Assembly (NCBI GenBank): GCA_041687475.1
Contig: JAWLBW010000086.1
Location: 1-15,684 of the forward strand
Length of the DNA: 15,684 bases
From: JAWLBW01 sp041687475
Lineage (GTDB): Bacteria > J088 > JAWLBW01
Direction: 5' to 3'
Each line of letters starts with the position of its first letter. Within the stretch, counting starts at the first letter, position 1. The position numbers and the translations under genes were made by a program. Positions 1 through 5,884 of this stretch are shown here, one piece after another. Below the pieces are notes generated by a model that saw only the letters and a program-made list of their open reading frames with translations, was not told the origin of the DNA and made no database searches.

Positions 1-138
1 ATCGCAGCCGACAGCGAAGACGAACTGGTCGAGGCGGCGGTCCAGCACACGGTCGCCGTACATGAGCACGAGGACAGCCCGGAGCTGCGGGCGATGATCC
101 GCCAGGGCGTGAAGGACATGGAGGGTGCGGTCGCCTGA
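1..138 (+). CDS. DUF1059-type small protein, C-terminal part
   Basis: Frame 1 is open from the first base to TGA at 136-138 and gives 45 residues, beginning IAADSEDELVEAAVQHTVAV and ending in GAVA. The acidic DELVEAAVQH stretch followed by a short helix with RAMIRQGVKD resembles the C-terminal half of DUF1059 proteins, small (roughly 50-80 residue) proteins of unknown role whose N-terminal half usually carries a cysteine motif. That half lies outside the window. The gene converges on the minus-strand gene ending at 196, with 57 bases between. Its GC content (about 67%) and that of the next ~200 bases is higher than in the genes further right, so it may not belong to the same replicon. The family call rests on a short fragment. 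Confidence 0.6.
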   Translation: MAADSEDELVEAAVQHTVAVHEHEDSPELRAMIRQGVKDMEGAVA

Positions 139-195
139 CCTCGGGGCGCCGGCAGGGCGACCGCGACCCGGCGCGTCACCCTCCTTCGCGTCACC

Positions 196-582
196 TCAAC
201 GGTCCGGACCCTCCAGGCGGTCGCGCCGGGCGAGCAGGTCGGCGAGGTCGCTCTCGAACTGCTCCAGGGTGATCTCGCCGGCGCGATAACGCTCGGCCAG
301 CAGTCGCTCGGCCTCGAAGTTCGCCACGCGCCGCGCCTCGACCGCGTCGGTCACGACCGAGCGGCCGGCGATGCGAATATCGCCCGCCGTGGGCAACAGC
401 AGGCCCGCCACCATTTTCAGGGTCGTGGTCTTACCCGCACCGTTGGGTCCCAGAAAACCGACGATTTCGCCGGCAGAGGCGTGAAAGGAAATGTCCTGTA
501 CGGCGCGATGCCGGCCATAATGCTTCACAAGGTTGGCGACGTCAAGCAGTCGCGTGCCGGTGTCGTTGGGGTCCATGCTCAT
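196..582 (-). pseudogene. Truncated ABC-transporter ATPase joined to a SHOCT-like C-terminus
   Basis: The 128-residue product starts as a normal ABC ATPase of the multidrug/gliding type: A-loop Tyr22 (KHYG), then Walker A GPNGAGKT at residues 45-52 and the conserved GLLLPTAGDI. After VEARRV (to residue 86), where such proteins continue into the Q-loop, signature motif and Walker B, the sequence turns into AERLLAERYRAGEITLEQFE and LADLLARR. That is the pattern of a SHOCT (short C-terminal) domain. No LSGGQ, Walker B or H-loop exists here or in other frames downstream, so it cannot be a working ATPase. ATG at 582 has AAAGG only 3 nt away; a second ATG at 576 has better spacing (9 nt). GC content shifts near the same point as the domain break (about base 325). 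It is either a deletion fusion or a chimeric join. Confidence 0.7.
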
Positions 583-610
583 TTGCCTTTTTCTGACGCA
601 GAATGGAAAT

Positions 611-1183
611 GTGAAATCTTGCTTCGGTTATCGGGCCGCATTTCTGCTTTGTCTTTCGTTCCTGCTTCAACTACCGGACACGGCCGCCGCATCGAGGCAG
701 GACCCGGGCGCTTTGTGGAAGTACAGCGTACCCTACGCCCTCGATCTGCGCCCCGACTGCGCCCGGCAGATGACCGACGCCGACCCGGGCACCGAGCTCG
801 GCCTGAACAAGGGCCTGTTCTTCATGCACGTGAGCGACGTCGACCGCGAAGAACGGGAACGGTCGAGCGCGTGTTCACGCTGGCAGACCACCGCGCGCCT
901 GCAGGCCAAGCAGTTCGACATCGAGAAGCTCGACCTCGAACTACGTCGCATCTACGCCGACCTGACCTTTCAATGGCGCTTCGTGCACCTGGGCCGGAAA
1001 CAACGCTACGTCTTCGATCCCGGCCTCAACGTCATTCTGCGAAGCGCCGACGCCCCCCGCTTCTTCGGGTGGATGAACCTGAGCCTGGGCGAGCACTGGA
1101 AGCTGCGTTTCGAAGGTACGGTCGAAATGGCCCGCGCCGAGCGCTCGGTCGCCTGGAACACCACGCTTACTCGCTTCTTCTAA
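611..1183 (+). CDS. Exported protein of unknown function
   Basis: Starting at GTG 611 gives 190 residues. The N-terminus has basic residues, a hydrophobic core (AAFLLCLSFLLQL) and an AAA-type cleavage site near residue 27, a standard Sec signal peptide. GGAA lies 4 nt before the GTG. An in-frame ATG at 575 would add 12 residues that overlap the divergent ABC-type gene, so 611 is preferred. The mature part has about 160 residues, two cysteines (Cys50 and Cys88), and alternating aromatic/polar strands such as FFGWMNLSLGEHWKLRFEGT before a C-terminal TTLTRFF. A terminal Phe on an amphipathic strand is typical of outer-membrane barrel proteins, but the protein is short for a barrel. I do not recognise the family. 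It converges on the transglutaminase gene across 129 bases with no clear terminator. Confidence 0.6.
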   Translation: MKSCFGYRAAFLLCLSFLLQLPDTAAASRQDPGALWKYSVPYALDLRPDCARQMTDADPGTELGLNKGLFFMHVSDVDREERERSSACSRWQTTARLQAKQFDIEKLDLELRRIYADLTFQWRFVHLGRKQRYVFDPGLNVILRSADAPRFFGWMNLSLGEHWKLRFEGTVEMARAERSVAWNTTLTRFF

Positions 1184-1312
1184 GGTGTCGTCGAAACCGT
1201 TGAAGATCAACCTCGACGCCGCCTGTGCCGACCGTAGCCGGAAGTTCGGCCGCGACACGTCCGGCTGCAGACGTTCGTGCTTACATCCCACGTCACGAAG
1301 CAGTGCCGAACC

Positions 1313-2779
1313 TTACTGCGCGAGTTTGCCGTGTTCGCTTTCCAGCACCTTGATTTTCAAGCGGCCGATGATGCGCATGAGCTCGGCCTGACGCTCAAGG
1401 CCCCCCGTCACGAACCGAATGTGCGTCGCGTCGGCCGGGTACTGACCGAACACCGGGTCGACGGCCAACCACCGGCCGTCGAGGTACAACTCGGTCCACG
1501 CATGGTAGTAAAAGCTGTCTTCCAATGCAACCAGGCCGCTGGCGATGCGTGAGGGCACCCCGACGTTCCGGGTCATGGCCGTATACAGAATGGCATGTTC
1601 GTTACAGTCGCCCTGGCGGGTGCGAAGCACCTCGAGTGCCGACGGAAGGCTGACGGTCGATTGCTTGTCGAGGGCCCCGTATACCCAACGCAGAATGCGC
1701 TTGGTGGCCTCACGAGCTTCCTTGAAGCCACCGGTGGCTTCCTTCACGGCCGCCGCGATGTCGGGGTGGTCGACCTGCATGAGCGGCTCGCCCTTGAGGT
1801 AGGCCTTCAGGTCGTCGACATCGACCTTGGGCAAGGTCGTGCGATCGATGGTCAGGCGGTTGTCCTCGAGCTTCTGCCCCTCGCCGTCGAGGTCGAACCC
1901 CTCCAGGTCTACGTTCTGCAGTTCGACCACCAGGCGGGAAATTTCGCGGGGCGACTTGAGCGGTTTGTCGAGCTGCACGCTGGTCGCCGCGATCAGGTCG
2001 ATGGGGGCGCCCTTGTCCTTCCGCTTCGCTTCGGCTTCGGTCGTGCGCATCGAGCGGAAGCCGGTCTCGCTTTCTTCCTTGTACAGCGTGCCGTCGGCGT
2101 CGACCCAGGCCGTGGCCTCGAGGCCGTTGTAGGTCTGCGCGAGGCGGTACACGTCGAATGTGCGGGCGCCGATCTTCCACTCTTCCTTGCCTAGCACCTT
2201 CACGGTCATCTGTGAGGGCTGCATGATTGACGGGTCGAAAAACGGGCGGGTGTAACTCTTGCCCGGTTCGAGTCCGGCCCGGGCAATCGCCCGGTACAGG
2301 TTGCCCGAGAGCAGTACCGGCTCGTCGAGCTTGAAGTCGAGATCCTGCCGGTTGCCTGCCGAATCGACGGTTACATGCAGCTTGCCCTCGGTCTGACGGC
2401 CTTCGATGGCGATATCGGCGCCCATCGACTCCATGCGAAAGGTAAAGGAGCGCAGCGTGCCGTCCTTGTCGGATAAAAGGGTCTGCCGCGTGGTCACGTC
2501 GCGCGCCTGCCCCATGAGGGTCATGCGCAGGTACACGTCTTCCTCTGTGCGCACGCCGTCTTCAAGGGCAGTGCGCCGGGTGTGGGTGTATCCGATGCGC
2601 GCACCCTGGTACTCGATGAGCATCCAGTCTTCGCCTCCGGGTTCGACTTCGGCGAACACCTCGCCCGACGGCAGGGTCTCGCTCTTTCCGGCGGCCGGAA
2701 GTTCGCGCTGCAGCCAGGCGCCGAAAACGAATACGAATACACCGATACCCAACCAGGGCAGCAATCGTCCAGGCTTCAT
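1313..2779 (-). CDS. Membrane-anchored transglutaminase-like protein
   Basis: The product has 488 residues from ATG 2779, which is preceded by a good AAGGGG ribosome site; an upstream in-frame ATG at 2830 would overlap the lpxH-like gene. Residues 4-23 form one hydrophobic segment (LLPWLGIGVFVFVFGAWL), so the bulk is probably periplasmic. Residues about 50-330 resemble the beta-rich, sparsely conserved N-terminal region seen in many exported transglutaminase-like proteins. The C-terminal domain has the papain-like triad of the transglutaminase core: Cys392 in RQGDCNEHAILYTA, His426 in YYHAWTEL and Asp441 in LAVDPVFGQ. Such bacterial proteins are thought to act as proteases or cross-linking enzymes; the substrate is unknown. 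It starts 10 nt after the lpxH-like stop codon, so the two genes are almost certainly co-transcribed and an envelope role is likely. Confidence 0.85.
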   Translation of the reverse strand: MKPGRLLPWLGIGVFVFVFGAWLQRELPAAGKSETLPSGEVFAEVEPGGEDWMLIEYQGARIGYTHTRRTALEDGVRTEEDVYLRMTLMGQARDVTTRQTLLSDKDGTLRSFTFRMESMGADIAIEGRQTEGKLHVTVDSAGNRQDLDFKLDEPVLLSGNLYRAIARAGLEPGKSYTRPFFDPSIMQPSQMTVKVLGKEEWKIGARTFDVYRLAQTYNGLEATAWVDADGTLYKEESETGFRSMRTTEAEAKRKDKGAPIDLIAATSVQLDKPLKSPREISRLVVELQNVDLEGFDLDGEGQKLEDNRLTIDRTTLPKVDVDDLKAYLKGEPLMQVDHPDIAAAVKEATGGFKEAREATKRILRWVYGALDKQSTVSLPSALEVLRTRQGDCNEHAILYTAMTRNVGVPSRIASGLVALEDSFYYHAWTELYLDGRWLAVDPVFGQYPADATHIRFVTGGLERQAELMRIIGRLKIKVLESEHGKLAQ

Positions 2780-2789
2780 TCCCCTTCCC

Positions 2790-3494
2790 TCATCCGTAGT
2801 GCAGCCTCCAGCCCGCCGGGCCGGCTTCAAGCCAGGTGAAATTTCGAATCCAGTCGCCCAGGTTCACGACCCGAACCGGCCCCTCGGGGCCTTCGACGAC
2901 TTCGTCCATGGGCACATGGGTGTGCCCGGTCACGAAGACGTCGACATCGCGCAGGCCGCGCCCGACCCGGCGAATCTTCTCGCGTATCTGTTCTTCGACG
3001 TCGGGGCTGCGCATGCGGCTGGCCGTGCTCATGCCCATGGCGATGCGCAGCGACAGGGCGCTGGGCACAACCCGATTGAGGCCGGCCAGATAGGGCGATC
3101 GTAGCGTATGATACAACGCCTCGTAACCCGTGTCGCCGGTAATACGGTCGCCGTGGGTAATCCACACCCGGCTGCCGTACATCTCGCCCCGCCAGTCGCT
3201 GCCCGCGAAGCTCACGCCGTAACGGCCGAGCGTATCGCCGATGGCGATATCGTGGTTCCCCTCGAGATAGAGTACCTCGACGCCCCTGTCGACCAACCCT
3301 GCCAGTCGAGTCAGGGCCGGTTGGTGCAGTCGTTCGGCGGCCCTGTTCTCCGAAAACCAGGCATCGAAGAAGTCGCCGTTCACGACGAGACGCTCGACAT
3401 CGCCGTCGAGATCATCGAGAAAGGCAAGCATGCGCCGATAGTTCGCGTCGTGGGGACGCCGCAGGTGTACGTCGGAAAGAAAAACCGTCTTCAC
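2790..3494 (-). CDS. lpxH: LpxH-like UDP-2,3-diacylglucosamine pyrophosphatase (calcineurin-type phosphoesterase)
   Basis: The product has 234 residues from GTG 3494. The binuclear-metal phosphoesterase motifs appear in order: SDVHL (Asp8, His10), NGDFFD (Asp41), EGNHD (Asn80, His81), THGD (His114) and GHTHVP (His191, His193). These positions nearly match E. coli LpxH, and the block TGYEALYHTLRSPYLAGLN followed by a basic helix resembles the LpxH lid region. LpxH hydrolyses UDP-2,3-diacylglucosamine to lipid X in lipid A synthesis at the cytoplasmic face of the inner membrane. The frame is open further upstream to 3743, but that part is repeat DNA (LVHIRPTADRSPVTGHSPPA). GTG 3494 fits the family N-terminus and has no Shine-Dalgarno; a TACACT box ends 6 nt before it, so the mRNA is probably leaderless. 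A related phosphodiesterase with another substrate cannot be excluded. Confidence 0.8.
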   Translation of the reverse strand: MKTVFLSDVHLRRPHDANYRRMLAFLDDLDGDVERLVVNGDFFDAWFSENRAAERLHQPALTRLAGLVDRGVEVLYLEGNHDIAIGDTLGRYGVSFAGSDWRGEMYGSRVWITHGDRITGDTGYEALYHTLRSPYLAGLNRVVPSALSLRIAMGMSTASRMRSPDVEEQIREKIRRVGRGLRDVDVFVTGHTHVPMDEVVEGPEGPVRVVNLGDWIRNFTWLEAGPAGWRLHYG

Positions 3495-3500
3495 GTCGAT

Positions 3501-3506
3501 AGTGTA
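3501..3506 (-). promoter_or_regulatory. Putative -10 box for a leaderless lpxH-like mRNA
   Basis: Read on the minus strand, TACACT is followed by six bases and then the GTG start codon at 3494. Transcription from this box would begin at or next to the start codon, which would explain the missing ribosome site. No good -35 box is visible; that position falls in the hairpin at 3512-3528. Confidence 0.45.
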
Positions 3507-3511
3507 GCAGA

Positions 3512-3528
3512 GCGGCGCTTCGCGCCGC
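3512..3528. repeat. GC hairpin with TTC loop (repeat locus A)
   Basis: Perfect 7-bp stem GCGGCGC/GCGCCGC around the loop TTC, closed by a C-G pair. It directly abuts the heptamer-phased array starting at 3529 and overlaps the expected -35/spacer region of the lpxH-like promoter. Similar TTC/TGC-loop hairpins occur at 9075-9091, 9129-9141, 12368-12380 and 12433-12449. Confidence 0.7.
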
Positions 3529-3757
3529 GTGATAAGTGAGAGGTGAAAGGTGAATTGCATCCGGCTGCAGGGTCGGCTGCGTTGCCTTCGGGCCGGCGGC
3601 GAGTGGCCGGTGACCGGTGACCGGTCAGCCGTCGGCCTGATGTGAACGAGCGACGTACGACCGGCGGCTCCTTTTCCCGTGGAAACGTAAGTCAAGGCGC
3701 GAAGGTCGGAATCCCGTGCAACCGGCAACCTCTCACGTATCACCTTTCACGTATCAC
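3529..3757. repeat. Repeat locus A: inverted pair of period-7 arrays
   Basis: The 290-base gap between the lpxH-like start and the DUF493 gene is filled by this locus. Array 1 (3529-3554) runs in phase as AAGTGAG, AGGTGAA, AGGTGAA. Array 2 (3732-3757) runs as TCACGTA, TCACCTT, TCACGTA. The reverse complement of array 2 matches array 1 at 21 of 26 bases, so they form imperfect inverted arms around 177 bases. Between them is a third heptamer array (3602-3629). No protein-coding signal is apparent. Heptamer arrays of this style recall the short tandemly repeated repetitive (STRR) sequences described in cyanobacteria; that is a resemblance in form only. Confidence 0.65.
3602..3629. repeat. Central period-7 array of locus A
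   Basis: Four consecutive heptamers: AGTGGCC, GGTGACC, GGTGACC, GGTCAGC. The core GGTGACC is itself nearly palindromic (GGT-G-ACC). It lies between the two inverted arms of the locus and has a different core from them. Confidence 0.65.
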
Positions 3758-3784
3758 ACCCGTGCAGCCGTTAGACCGCGACCC

Positions 3785-4063
3785 TCACAGAATCATATGC
3801 AGGTCGGGTATGGCCGTCGTGGCTTCCAGGACTTCAATGATGGCCTCGGCACTGTCGGCTTCGAGCGTATAGGTCACGGCCAGGTACGATTCACTGCGCG
3901 TGGCCCGCGCCGTTTCGAGGGTGAGCGTCGGAAAGCGTTCTTCCAGCGTCTGCATACCCGCGGCGAAGGCCGGCGAATTCCGGCCGATGAACTTGTGCGT
4001 ATACTGCGTCGGGAAAGTCTCCTGCGCCTCCAGCAGCGCATGCAATTTGGTGTATTTATCCAT
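3785..4063 (-). CDS. DUF493 / YbeD-like small protein
   Basis: The product has 92 residues from ATG 4063. Features of the DUF493 (YbeD) fold are visible: FPTQYTHKFIGRNSPAFAAG near residues 17-36 (family pattern FP-x-x-hydrophobic-K-hydrophobic-G), a basic/serine stretch TRSESYLAVTYTL before the central strand, and the ending IPDLHMIL, close to the usual DGVRMVL terminus. Length (about 90) is normal for the family. These are small cytosolic ferredoxin-like alpha/beta proteins; E. coli YbeD lies between lipoate and cell-wall genes and its role is unclear. No lipoate gene is nearby here. An in-frame extension to 4201 is open but unlike the family. There is no ribosome site, and TATCAT sits 6 nt before the ATG, as at the lpxH-like gene. 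Confidence 0.75.
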   Translation of the reverse strand: MDKYTKLHALLEAQETFPTQYTHKFIGRNSPAFAAGMQTLEERFPTLTLETARATRSESYLAVTYTLEADSAEAIIEVLEATTAIPDLHMIL

Positions 4064-4069
4064 GAATAC

Positions 4070-4075
4070 ATGATA
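4070..4075 (-). promoter_or_regulatory. Putative -10 box for a leaderless DUF493 mRNA
   Basis: TATCAT (5 of 6 matches to TATAAT) on the minus strand, followed by exactly six bases and the ATG at 4063. The arrangement is identical to the lpxH-like gene. No convincing -35 box is seen 16-18 bases upstream. Confidence 0.5.
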
Positions 4076-4102
4076 CCAACTCACGTGCAGCACGGGCACA
4101 CG

Positions 4103-4144
4103 GTGGTCGGCGGACGGCAGACGGCGGAATACAGGAGACGCAGG
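4103..4144. repeat. Period-7 array next to the 281-bp element
   Basis: Heptamers GTGGTCG, GCGGACG, GCAGACG, GCGGAAT, then degenerate ACAGGAG and ACGCAGG. The array overlaps the left end of the inverted-repeat-bounded segment at 4141 by four bases. It lies just upstream of the DUF493 gene, read from the minus strand. Confidence 0.55.
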
Positions 4145-4421
4145 GGTCGGACCTGTCCAAGCTACTGAAATCACGACGAATGTGGGTTCAACCAGGCCCA
4201 CTGCAAGCCTTACAGGGCGAAAATGACCGTCGAATCTGCACCTCTAAGGAGTTTAAGGTGATTCTTCGGATAGCTTGCCGATGTCGATTTCTACCCGGGT
4301 AAGAATGCAGGCGCTTAGCGGTACGTTTTTGGCGGTAGAATGGCCCGTTTAAGCCGATACAGTCCATTTTGGCAGAGCTGAACAACTGGATATTCCGGTA
4401 CTTACGCAGGTCCGACCCCTG
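4141..4421. mobile_element. 281-bp MITE-like segment with perfect 15-bp inverted ends
   Basis: CAGGGGTCGGACCTG at 4141-4155 recurs as its exact reverse complement at 4407-4421. The core GGTCGGACC is itself palindromic around one base. The segment has about 52% GC (hand count), lower than the flanking genes, and holds no recognisable transposase or other protein. There is no clear target-site duplication. The ends resemble in style the REP/IS200-like elements mobilised in trans, but I cannot name a family. Inside it, AAGGAG stands 6 nt before a GTG that opens only 14 codons (4258-4302). It could be a non-autonomous element, a remnant, or an RNA-encoding repeat. Confidence 0.55.
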
Positions 4422-4441
4422 GGTGCCGGCCTGGGTGCCGG
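4421..4441. repeat. Short direct repeat GGGTGCCGG x2
   Basis: GGGTGCCGG at 4421-4429 and 4433-4441, separated by CCT (period 12). It sits immediately at the right end of the 281-bp segment. Confidence 0.6.
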
Positions 4442-4492
4442 AATCTTTCAGGGCATGCCGCGCGACGGGTTCTTCGGAGGGCCCTCTGCGTC

Positions 4493-4519
4493 TCCGTGTA
4501 TCCGTGTATCCGTGTATCC
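4493..4519. repeat. Period-8 tandem array TCCGTGTA
   Basis: Three exact copies of TCCGTGTA plus a partial TCC. The preceding bases CTCTGCGT and CTCCGTGT keep the 8-base phase in degenerate form, and a 10-bp palindrome GAGGGCCCTC lies just before (4477-4486). It lies between the inverted-repeat segment and the peroxidase terminator. Confidence 0.75.
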
Positions 4520-4544
4520 CGCCCGGTGGCAGCGACGAACTGCA

Positions 4545-4580
4545 CGAAAAAAGGGGAACCCCATGCCGAGGTTCCCCTTG
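4545..4580 (-). terminator. Rho-independent terminator of the peroxidase gene
   Basis: On the minus strand, a perfect 10-bp stem AAGGGGAACC/GGTTCCCCTT with a 9-base loop runs into a six-T tract, 22 bases after the stop codon at 4602. Confidence 0.9.
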
Positions 4581-4601
4581 AAAATCCGAATCGGACGCCG
4601 C

Positions 4602-5696
4602 TTACTTGCCCTGCGGCTCTTCCGGCGTCAGCGAGGGCGCGGGCACCTGCGGGCGCGGGGTCTTGTCCGAGCTCGGCGGCAGCACCGGAAGCTCCACGGT
4701 CAGGCGGTCGCCGTCGAGGGCCTTGAGGAAGGCGATGATGTCGGCGGCCTGGTCCGTCTTCAACTTCTGGCCCAGCTGGTGCTCGGCCATCATGTTGACC
4801 GCTTCTTCCAGGGTCCACGCCGAAGCGTCGTGGAAGTAGGGCTGCGTCATGGAAATGTTGCGCAGGCTCGGCACCTTGAACATCATCATGTCGGCTTCGT
4901 CGCCGGTCACCTCGAAGCGACCGCGGTCCTGCTGGTTCGGCCAGGGCTTGACCAGCCCGACCTTCTGGAACATCGTGCCGCCGAGGGCGGGTCCGGTGTG
5001 ACAGCCGGCGCAACCTACTTCGAGGAACTGCGAAAGACCACGCTTTTCCTGGGCCGTCAGCGCTTTATTGTCGCCGCCGAGAAATTTGTCGAAGCGGCCC
5101 GGCGTGACCAGCGTACGCTCGAACGCGGCAATGGCGAACGTAATGTTGCGCATGCTGATCGGGTTCTTCTTGCCGAAGACCTTCTTGAACTCTTCCTGGT
5201 ACCCCGGAATCGAAGACACGACGGCCAGAACTTCCTTCTCGCCGCGCGGGTCGCCGTCCTTGCCGACGGGCATGGCCATTTCAACGGGGTTCGTGATCGG
5301 GCCGGCGGCCTGATCTTCAAGGGAAATGGCGCGTCCATCCCAGAATTGGGCAATGTGCAGGCCCGCATTCAACACAGTGGGTGAATTGCGCCCGCCGCGA
5401 AGCCCTTCATGGCCGATGGAAACCGGCAGGTTGTCGGCGCCGGCGGCGGCCAGATTGTGACAGCTGTTGCAGCTGATGCTCTGGCTGGCCGAAAGACGCG
5501 GGTCGAAGAACAGCTTCTTACCCAGCTCGACCTTTTCCTTCGTGGTCGGGTTGTACTTGGGGGCCTCGATCTGCTTGGGCAGCTGACCGAAAAGGGTCTT
5601 GGCCTGCGCGCGCAGCTCCTTGTCGTTGGCCTGCACCGGGCCGGCCGTCACGACCGCCAAGGCAGCAAGCGCTACCGTCGATGAAATGAAACGCAT
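4602..5696 (-). CDS. Periplasmic di-heme cytochrome c peroxidase (CcpA/MauG family)
   Basis: The product has 364 residues from ATG 5696, with GGGAG six bases upstream; an in-frame ATG at 5717 adds seven residues before the signal peptide. Residues 1-23 are a Sec signal peptide ending VQA. Two heme c sites are present, CNSCH (76-80) and CAGCH (229-233), the two-domain layout of bacterial cytochrome c peroxidases, which reduce hydrogen peroxide in the periplasm with electrons from small cytochromes. FWDGRAISLEDQA (118-130) carries the expected active-site Glu127. GHEG (95-98) with the RNSPT that follows marks the peroxidatic-heme loop, and NMMAEHQLG (301-309) offers the Met ligand for the electron-transfer heme. 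A proline-rich tail (about 335-364) is extra. The gene has its own promoter and terminator and no partner cytochrome nearby, so it is probably monocistronic. Confidence 0.93.
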   Translation of the reverse strand: MRFISSTVALAALAVVTAGPVQANDKELRAQAKTLFGQLPKQIEAPKYNPTTKEKVELGKKLFFDPRLSASQSISCNSCHNLAAAGADNLPVSIGHEGLRGGRNSPTVLNAGLHIAQFWDGRAISLEDQAAGPITNPVEMAMPVGKDGDPRGEKEVLAVVSSIPGYQEEFKKVFGKKNPISMRNITFAIAAFERTLVTPGRFDKFLGGDNKALTAQEKRGLSQFLEVGCAGCHTGPALGGTMFQKVGLVKPWPNQQDRGRFEVTGDEADMMMFKVPSLRNISMTQPYFHDASAWTLEEAVNMMAEHQLGQKLKTDQAADIIAFLKALDGDRLTVELPVLPPSSDKTPRPQVPAPSLTPEEPQGK

Positions 5697-5731
5697 TGTC
5701 GCTCCCTGAACATGCATGAAAATGATCTATC

Positions 5732-5760
5732 AGTGTAAACGGCAACACGGTCGTCGGCAA
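5732..5760 (-). promoter_or_regulatory. Putative sigma-70-type promoter of the peroxidase gene
   Basis: On the minus strand: TTGCCG, a 17-base spacer, TACACT. The start codon is 35 bases downstream of the -10 box, with a ribosome site in between. Each hexamer matches consensus at 4 of 6 positions. Confidence 0.45.
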
Positions 5761-5761
5761 C

Positions 5762-5772
5762 GCGCATTGCGC
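5762..5772. promoter_or_regulatory. Palindrome just upstream of the peroxidase -35 box
   Basis: GCGCATTGCGC is symmetrical around its central base and ends two bases from the putative -35 hexamer, the usual place for an activator site. The flanking TT/AA-type bases are only partly symmetrical. The regulator is unknown; it does not match an FNR box (TTGAT-N4-ATCAA). Confidence 0.3.
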
Positions 5773-5838
5773 AAAAATACGTTTTCCGGACGCCTCGAAG
5801 CAGCAGATGGTTTCAATGCCCGGAACGCATTCACCAGC

Positions 5839-5858
5839 GTCGGCCACGCCTGGCCGAC
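5839..5858. repeat. Inverted repeat GTCGGCCA-N4-TGGCCGAC
   Basis: Perfect 8-bp arms with spacer CGCC in the divergent intergenic region. It could be an operator or a REP-like palindrome; no T-tract follows on either strand, so it is not an intrinsic terminator. Confidence 0.55.
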
Positions 5859-5884
5859 ATCGCCCATTCTACAGGAGTCACCGG

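Noticed and set aside
196..330. Frameshift as the reason the ABC ATPase lacks its second half
   Set aside because: No frame on the minus strand below 330 encodes LSGG, Walker B or H-loop motifs, so the missing part is absent and not merely out of frame.
3495..3743. Extended N-terminus of the LpxH-like protein (frame open to 3743)
   Set aside because: The extra 83 residues come from repeat locus A and do not resemble the family, which begins at the metal-binding SDVHL strand.
3529..3757. CRISPR array
   Set aside because: Units are 7 bases, degenerate and contiguous; there are no 20-40-base repeats with unique spacers and no cas genes.
4188..4385. Minus-strand 65-codon frame inside the 281-bp segment as a transposase fragment
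   Set aside because: The product is basic with no transposase motif, no ribosome site and no similarity that I recognise.
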